Shown here piece by piece: positions 15,448 to 19,640 of a stretch of 19,640 nucleotides of DNA (position 1 is the first letter of the stretch; the number at the start of each line of letters is the position of its first letter). The stretch is from the NCBI GenBank assembly GCA_024679635.1, contig JAIBDA010000013.1, positions 1 to 19,640 of the forward strand, written 5' to 3'. A model generated the notes under the pieces. That model had not been told where the DNA came from. It worked only from the letters and a program-made list of their open reading frames with translations, and did no database searches. A program made the position numbers and the translations under genes. The stretch comes from Amphritea sp. GTDB taxonomy: Bacteria > Pseudomonadota > Gammaproteobacteria > Pseudomonadales > Nitrincolaceae.

Positions 15448-16161
15448 ATGAGTAAAGCTCAGGGGATACCCCTTAGCAAGTGGCTAATCGGAACGCTTGC
15501 TCTGTTGTTTATCCCTTTACTGATCTGGTTGGGGGTGTGGCAGTTGCAGCGGGCTGAGGAAAAAAGGCAGTTAATAGATAACTGGAACAGGGCGTCCGAG
15601 ACATTGAGTCAGCTTCCGGTAAAGGGTGATGTTGAAGGAGAAAGGGTTACTTTAACCGGACGTTTCAATAGTGGCGTGATCTATTTGTTGGATAACAGGA
15701 CCCGTAATGGTCGCAGTGGCTATGAGGTGATTATGCCCTTTATACCGGACAGTTCGTCAGTGACGGTAATGGTTAATCTGGGATGGGTAGCAGCCAGTAG
15801 CTATCGTCAATATTTGCCAGAGATAGCATTGCCTGGGGGTATTCAAAAGGTAACCGGCAGGCTTGTAACACCGAAGCCTTTGATGCAGTTAAGCCCGGAT
15901 AATTGGGGTGCGGCTGAATCGGTACGAATTCAGCAGTTGGATATGTCTCGGTTAGCTGAGCGTCACCCGGGCCTATATCCGGCAGTGATTCGTAGTGATA
16001 AAGCTTTGCTGCCAGAACTGAGTGTTGGGTGGCAGGTAGTGAATATCACTCCAGAGAGGCATCTTGGTTATGCCGTGCAATGGTTCGGGTTGGCGCTGGT
16101 GTTGGTAACCGGTTGTGCTTGGCTGGTCTGGAATCAAAAAGAAGAGGGGCATTATGAGTAG
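15448..16161 (+). CDS. SURF1 family cytochrome oxidase assembly protein
   Basis: A 237-residue SURF1/Shy1-type protein that assists heme a insertion into subunit I. It has the diagnostic architecture: an N-terminal helix (residues ~11-31, ending GVWQLQRAEEKR), a periplasmic domain with GRF, LLDNRTRNGRSGYEV and a VNLGWV strand, and a C-terminal helix beginning GYAVQWFGLAL. No good ribosome site precedes the ATG at 15448, because this stretch is used on the other strand as the ribosome site of the antisense gene. Initiation may therefore depend on readthrough from coxC. Its stop overlaps the next start by eight bases. Confidence 0.94.
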   Translation: MSKAQGIPLSKWLIGTLALLFIPLLIWLGVWQLQRAEEKRQLIDNWNRASETLSQLPVKGDVEGERVTLTGRFNSGVIYLLDNRTRNGRSGYEVIMPFIPDSSSVTVMVNLGWVAASSYRQYLPEIALPGGIQKVTGRLVTPKPLMQLSPDNWGAAESVRIQQLDMSRLAERHPGLYPAVIRSDKALLPELSVGWQVVNITPERHLGYAVQWFGLALVLVTGCAWLVWNQKEEGHYE

Positions 16162-16609
16162 CGGGCAGTTTCCGAGAACTACGTTTTGGTTGGTGTGGGC
16201 CGTTGCGTTGGTGCCTGTGCTGGTCGCCTCTTTGGCGTTTTTTACTGGTTGGCGCCCGGCCCAGCAGATAACCCAGGGTGAACTGTATCAACCGGGTGTA
16301 AGGTTACAGGATCTGAAGCTCTCAGAGGATGAGGTAAAGGAGGGAAGTTGGCAGTTGATTCTAGTGGTAGATCAGCAGTGTGAAGATGTGTGCACCCAGT
16401 GGCGGGAAAAGCTGCCAGGGTTGCATGCTTCGCTGGGAAAAGATCGTGATCGTCTGTTTTGGCAACAGGTTGATGTAAACCAACAGCAGAGTGGTTTGCT
16501 ACTTGCTGACCCTAGAGGTTTTATGGTGACGCGTTACAGTTTGTCCCTTCCTCCGCAGGCCGTTTTGAAAGATCTGAAACGCCTGTTAAAGATCTCTAAG
16601 GTGGGATGA
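16154..16609 (+). CDS. Membrane-anchored thioredoxin-like protein with a Sco-type CX3C motif
   Basis: A 151-residue protein between surf1 and ctaA, in the place of the small hypothetical gene I recall in the Pseudomonas cox cluster. It has one N-terminal helix (residues ~10-30, TTFWLVWAVALVPVLVASLA) and then a soluble domain of thioredoxin-like flavour: a strand WQLILVVDQQ followed by Cys76-E-D-V-Cys80, and a late LLLADPRGFMVTRYS hairpin like the end of Sco and thioredoxin folds. CX3C is the copper motif of Sco proteins, but I see no equivalent of the third (His) ligand and the protein is shorter than Sco. It may handle copper or thiols for CuA. The ATG at 16154 overlaps the surf1 stop and has AGAGGGG upstream. 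Confidence 0.8.
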   Translation: MSSGQFPRTTFWLVWAVALVPVLVASLAFFTGWRPAQQITQGELYQPGVRLQDLKLSEDEVKEGSWQLILVVDQQCEDVCTQWREKLPGLHASLGKDRDRLFWQQVDVNQQQSGLLLADPRGFMVTRYSLSLPPQAVLKDLKRLLKISKVG

Positions 16610-16610
16610 G

Positions 16611-17603
16611 ATGAATTGCCGGCGACCTCTGCTGCTCTGCTATATGGCGATAGGCTTAGCATTGCTGGTGATTTTGATGGGAGCCTGGACCCGAATTATG
16701 GATGCAGGGCTGGGTTGTCCTGACTGGCCAGGATGTTTTGGTCAGCTGATTGTTCCCGCATCGCAAGAGCAAATTACACTGGCTCAGCATCGTTTTGGGG
16801 GCGTCGAGATTGATCTGTTTAAAGGTTGGGTGGAGATGACTCATCGTTATATGGCGGCGAGCTTGGGGGTACTGATTCTTTTGTTGGCCTTTATTGGCTG
16901 GCTGCGTCGCAAAGAGCCCGGTTATCCGGTTTACTTGTCATTTGTGTTATTGGCGTTGGTCATGCTTCAGGGGCTGTTCGGCATGTGGACGGTCACGCTT
17001 AAATTACTTCCTCCGGTGGTGACTATTCATTTGATGGGAGGGCTGCTGACGCTGACGTTATTGGTGCTGTTGGCAAGTAAGCTGCGTCAGTTGGATCTAT
17101 CCACTCGGAAAAGGTCGGCAGGCTGGGGGTTACGCTTAGCGGTATTAATACTGTTTTTACAGATTCTTCTGGGTGGCTGGACCAGCGCTAACTATGCTGG
17201 TTGGGCCTGCAATCACTGGATCAGTTGCATGGAAGGGCAGACGGATGAGCTGGATTTCAGATCCGGTTTTAGCCTTAATTTTAACACTGAGCAGAATCAT
17301 CAGGGCGGCACGTTAGCCCAGCCTGCCAGGGCGGCGATACAGATGACTCATAGGGTTGGAGCGTTTGTTGTGGTGGCGGTTATTCTTTTGGTCTCTATTA
17401 CATCCTTACAGGTCAAAAACAGCAGAAAGCCTGCGATTTTGCTTCTGATTTTGTTAATGCTCCAGCTTGCCATTGGTGTTGCTAACGTAATGTATGGCGT
17501 GCCAACTATATTGGCGTGGTCTCATCATTTAGGTGCGGTGTTGCTATTACTTTGTCTGCTTTGGTTGAAATTTAGTTTTGAATCGGGGGTGCGTGATGGA
17601 TAA
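16611..17603 (+). CDS. ctaA: Heme A synthase (Cox15/CtaA)
   Basis: Oxidises the C8 methyl of heme O to make heme A in the inner membrane. The 330-residue protein has eight transmembrane helices and the four expected histidine contexts: MTHRY (His78), TIHLMGG, QMTHRVG and WSHHLGA. Periplasmic cysteine pairs are in GLGCPDWPGC (Cys36, Cys42) and CNHWISC. The 16611 ATG has AAGGTGG at 16598-16604 and follows the previous stop by one base. The stop overlaps the ctaB start (ATGGATAA). Confidence 0.97.
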   Translation: MNCRRPLLLCYMAIGLALLVILMGAWTRIMDAGLGCPDWPGCFGQLIVPASQEQITLAQHRFGGVEIDLFKGWVEMTHRYMAASLGVLILLLAFIGWLRRKEPGYPVYLSFVLLALVMLQGLFGMWTVTLKLLPPVVTIHLMGGLLTLTLLVLLASKLRQLDLSTRKRSAGWGLRLAVLILFLQILLGGWTSANYAGWACNHWISCMEGQTDELDFRSGFSLNFNTEQNHQGGTLAQPARAAIQMTHRVGAFVVVAVILLVSITSLQVKNSRKPAILLLILLMLQLAIGVANVMYGVPTILAWSHHLGAVLLLLCLLWLKFSFESGVRDG

Positions 17604-18495
17604 CAATCAACAGGTCATAGTTCAAACACTTGTATGGCGTGACTATTTGGAGCTATGTAAGCCCAGAGTCGTTGCTGTGATGTTACTGACCGCCATTGTA
17701 GGAATGTGCCTGGCGACTCCGGAGTTTCCTCCCCTGGATATTGTTGTCAGTGCTACGCTCGGAATTGGTTTGATGGCATCAGGTGCTGCTGCAGTTAATC
17801 ATGTTATGGACAGGAATATTGATGCCAAAATGGCGCGTACTCATCGACGTCCTTTGCCTCAGGGTAAAATTGATGAGACAAGAGCGCTAATATTTGCATC
17901 GATGCTTTCGTTATCGGGGGTGGTTGTATTAATCGTTTGGACCAATGTTTTGACTGCTTGGCTGACGTTAGGCGCACTGATTGGATATGCAGTGATATAT
18001 ACCATGGTGTTGAAACGGGCAACTCCTCTGAATATCGTCATAGGAGGCATAGCGGGAGCTGCACCACCATTACTGGGCTGGGTGGCTGTAACAGGTCAGA
18101 TTGAACCTGATAGTTTGTTGTTGGTATTGATTATTTTTGCCTGGACTCCTCCACATTTCTGGGCGCTCTGTATTCATAAAAAGGATGACTACGCTCGTGC
18201 CGGAGTGCCAATGTTACCGGTGACCCATGGCGAGAAATATACTCGGCTACATATTTTGCTGTATACCGTATTGATGGTCATAACCACATTATTTCCTGTC
18301 ATGACAGGCATGAGCGGTGTCATCTACCTGATCGGGGTAACTGTGCTGAATCTGAGATTTATCCAGTGGGCTGTAAGAGTCTATCGGGCAAATGATATCG
18401 CCGCACCGATGGCGATGTTTTGGTTCAGTGTGAAATATATTATGTGGTTATTTGTGGTCTTATTGGTAGATCACTACGTTTTAGGACTAAACTAA
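17596..18495 (+). CDS. ctaB: Protoheme IX farnesyltransferase (heme O synthase)
   Basis: Attaches the farnesyl group to protoheme, giving heme O, the substrate of CtaA. The 299-residue UbiA-superfamily protein carries the first aspartate motif N68-HVM-D72-RNI-D76 followed by ARTHRRPLPQG. The second active-site region is DDYARAGVPMLPVTHGE, and about nine membrane helices are present. The ATG at 17596 is placed five bases after a GGGGGTG run. An upstream GTG at 17578 is less likely. It is the last recognisable cytochrome oxidase gene here; no full Sco gene follows. Confidence 0.97.
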   Translation: MDNNQQVIVQTLVWRDYLELCKPRVVAVMLLTAIVGMCLATPEFPPLDIVVSATLGIGLMASGAAAVNHVMDRNIDAKMARTHRRPLPQGKIDETRALIFASMLSLSGVVVLIVWTNVLTAWLTLGALIGYAVIYTMVLKRATPLNIVIGGIAGAAPPLLGWVAVTGQIEPDSLLLVLIIFAWTPPHFWALCIHKKDDYARAGVPMLPVTHGEKYTRLHILLYTVLMVITTLFPVMTGMSGVIYLIGVTVLNLRFIQWAVRVYRANDIAAPMAMFWFSVKYIMWLFVVLLVDHYVLGLN

Positions 18496-18602
18496 TTACA
18501 TCGGTAAAATTTTAGCAAATGATTAAAAACGGATTTAAGAACTGTCGTAGACAGATAACAAAAGCCGGAAACAAGGAGAATACGGTTACTTGAAACTAAA
18601 AT

Positions 18603-18627
18603 AAGGCCGAAGATAGATTCTGGCCTT
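18603..18627. repeat. Inverted repeat next to the Yip1 ribosome site
   Basis: AAGGCC at 18603-18608 and GGCCTT at 18622-18627 can pair, with GAA/TTC extending the stem past a bulged T. It ends one base before the GGAGG ribosome site at 18629-18633, so a folded leader could affect translation. The rest of the 146-base gap after ctaB shows only a weak promoter candidate (TTGAAA 18590-18595, TAGATT 18614-18619). Confidence 0.4.
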
Positions 18628-18641
18628 GGGAGGTAAGACTT

Positions 18642-19247
18642 ATGTTCCTGCAACATATGTGGGGTGTAATTTACGACCCTAAGCATGAGTGGAGAGATAT
18701 TCGAAAAGAAAATTACTCCATGATGCATTGTTTTATGGCTCAGATAAGCATACTTGCGGCAATACCTGCGCTGTCACTGTTTATTGGGTCAACTCAGATT
18801 GGCTGGAGTATATCCGGAGGAGAGTTTATAAAGCTCTCAACCCAAAGCGCGATGATGGCTGCAGTGGCTTTCTATGCTGCTATGTGGGTAGCGGTTGGTT
18901 TTATTGCTTATGTCATCCATTGGATGGAAAAAACTTACGGCGGTAATGTAACCCTAGATGAATGCATGGTGTTGACCACCTTTACTGCAACGCCGCTGTT
19001 TCTGGCTGGGATTGTAGGTCTGTATCCTGTTCTGTGGCTCAATGTTATTGTTGGAATGATTGCGTTGGCTTATACCATTTATCTGCTATATACAGGAGTT
19101 CCTGAGATTATGCAGATACCTGAAGACAGGGCTTTCTTCTTCGCCTCTTCGATTCTAACAGTTGGATTATGTGTGTTGGTCGGGTTGCTGACGGTGACCG
19201 TTATCTTATGGAGTACGATAATACCGTTGACTTATATGAGTGGTTAG
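18642..19247 (+). CDS. Yip1-family inner-membrane protein
   Basis: A 201-residue protein with about five hydrophobic helices and the bacterial Yip1-domain pattern: an N-terminal cytoplasmic stretch with a DPKHEWRDIRKENYS motif near residue 12, then helices starting near residues 30, 70, 110, 130 and 165. Bacterial Yip1 proteins have no settled function. The ATG at 18642 has GGAGG at 18629-18633, eight bases upstream. It follows ctaB after 146 bases and is followed by a terminator, so it may be its own unit. Nothing in it resembles a cytochrome oxidase factor. Confidence 0.8.
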   Translation: MFLQHMWGVIYDPKHEWRDIRKENYSMMHCFMAQISILAAIPALSLFIGSTQIGWSISGGEFIKLSTQSAMMAAVAFYAAMWVAVGFIAYVIHWMEKTYGGNVTLDECMVLTTFTATPLFLAGIVGLYPVLWLNVIVGMIALAYTIYLLYTGVPEIMQIPEDRAFFFASSILTVGLCVLVGLLTVTVILWSTIIPLTYMSG

Positions 19248-19253
19248 AATCAT

Positions 19254-19274
19254 TAGACCGCCGCTTGCGGCTAG
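19254..19274. repeat. Dyad repeat flanked by TAG/CTA, copy 1
   Basis: This 21-base element has arms GCCGC (19260-19264) and GCGGC (19267-19271) around TT, framed by TAG and CTAG. Its reverse complement contains GCAAGCGGCG, which recurs at 19426-19435. It lies seven bases after the Yip1 stop. Confidence 0.5.
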
Positions 19275-19312
19275 ATCGTAAAATTTCGTTTTACTGCTAG
19301 AAAAAGCAAAAC

Positions 19313-19343
19313 ATAAAAACCGCCGTCAGGCGGTTTTATTGTT
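19313..19343 (+). terminator. Rho-independent terminator after the Yip1 gene
   Basis: CCGCC at 19320-19324 pairs with GGCGG at 19329-19333 around GTCA. A-run and T-run flanks (19315-19319 and 19334-19343, the latter T-rich) extend the stem and provide the U-tract, so it may act in both directions. Confidence 0.85.
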
Positions 19344-19640
19344 TAAAGGTCGGAGCTTTTCCAGCAAGTTTCTCTTACAGTGTCTGTTGTCACAGTACCC
19401 ATAAAGAAGGCTCTGCTAGCTACGAGCAAGCGGCGAAGCCGCGTCTAGCCAGTTGCGAAGCGACGTTCTAGTTACTGTTATTAAAAATATGGATCTTTTT
19501 CATCAAATTGACACTTTTTTACTGTCTCCCTGTTGACTCCTCAGGCTACGAATGTAGAATGCATCTCCTCGCTTGAGACAGCAACTTTTACAGGTCGCTG
19601 AAACAGGTTGAGACGGTTTATTAAACCGCTTGCAAAGCTA
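19344..19640. other. Gene-poor right end
   Basis: I see no supported gene in the last ~300 bases. Besides the CTAG repeats there is a 15-base palindrome CGGTTTA-T-TAAACCG at 19614-19628, followed by CCGCTTGC (19626-19633), which also occurs at 19261-19268. The stretch between 19480 and 19610 is AT-rich and featureless to the eye and may hold the promoter of a gene beyond the edge. Confidence 0.5.
19416..19471. repeat. Tandem small dyad repeats with CTAG spacers
   Basis: Two units start with CTAG (19416 and 19445) and a third CTAG is at 19468. Each unit holds a tight hairpin with a GAA loop: GCGGC-GAA-GCCGC (19430-19442) and GTTGC-GAA-GCGAC (19452-19464, one T:G pair). They resemble a small dispersed repeat family rather than a terminator, since no T-run follows. 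Confidence 0.6.

Noticed and set aside
19416..19471. CRISPR array
   Set aside because: Units are only 23-29 bases from CTAG to CTAG, the stems differ between units, and there are no spacers of constant length or cas genes.
19248..19640. tRNA or small RNA gene at the right end
   Set aside because: No cloverleaf, no T-loop or CCA-like sequence; only short dyads and a terminator are seen.

Overview
The window reads as a marine-type gammaproteobacterium, probably Oceanospirillales/Pseudomonadales (an Oceanospirillaceae-like genome is my best guess). The reasons are about 48-50 % GC, gammaproteobacterial protein sequences, and gene orders resembling two Pseudomonas neighbourhoods from memory: ilvI-ilvH-(ilvC)-pssA-msrP-msrQ and coxB-coxA-ctaG-coxC-(twin-TM gene)-surf1-(small thioredoxin-like gene)-ctaA-ctaB. 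No rRNA, tRNA, CRISPR array or insertion sequence was seen. Gene density is high and nearly everything is on the plus strand; the exceptions are an ilvY-like regulator and a small twin-transmembrane gene.

Bases 1-2340 hold acetohydroxyacid synthase, large subunit (ilvI) and small subunit (ilvH), closed by a clear terminator. The ilvI reading frame is abnormal at its 5' end: about 43 codons resembling the tail of a response-regulator receiver domain replace the first ~17 codons of ilvI. Base composition changes at the join, so a misassembly or rearrangement should be considered first. Bases 2340-4790 hold a 65-residue exported or membrane microprotein, a stand-alone phnN (ribose 1,5-bisphosphokinase), a hotdog thioesterase and an EamA transporter. 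Bases 4834-7137 hold ilvY, divergent from a UbiH/UbiM-type flavin hydroxylase, with a regulatory region between them. ilvC, the usual IlvY target and the expected neighbour of ilvH and pssA, is absent.

Bases 7251-10785 hold a class I glutamine amidotransferase-like protein, pssA (phosphatidylserine synthase), msrP-msrQ (periplasmic methionine sulfoxide repair) and a 74-residue membrane protein. An extended -10 promoter candidate near 10900 starts the aa3-type cytochrome c oxidase operon: coxB with a fused cytochrome c domain, coxA, ctaG, coxC, surf1, a membrane-anchored CX3C protein, ctaA and ctaB. A DUF2909-like twin-TM gene lies antisense inside this operon. A Yip1-family membrane protein follows.

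The cox block is functionally coherent. CoxB, CoxA and CoxC are the core enzyme, CtaB and CtaA make heme O and then heme A, CtaG supplies CuB, SURF1 assists heme insertion, and the CX3C protein may act in CuA copper or thiol handling. UbiM-like hydroxylase (quinone synthesis) and MsrPQ (quinone-linked repair) fit the same aerobic respiratory theme. The last ~390 bases carry a terminator and short dyad repeats but no gene I can support.
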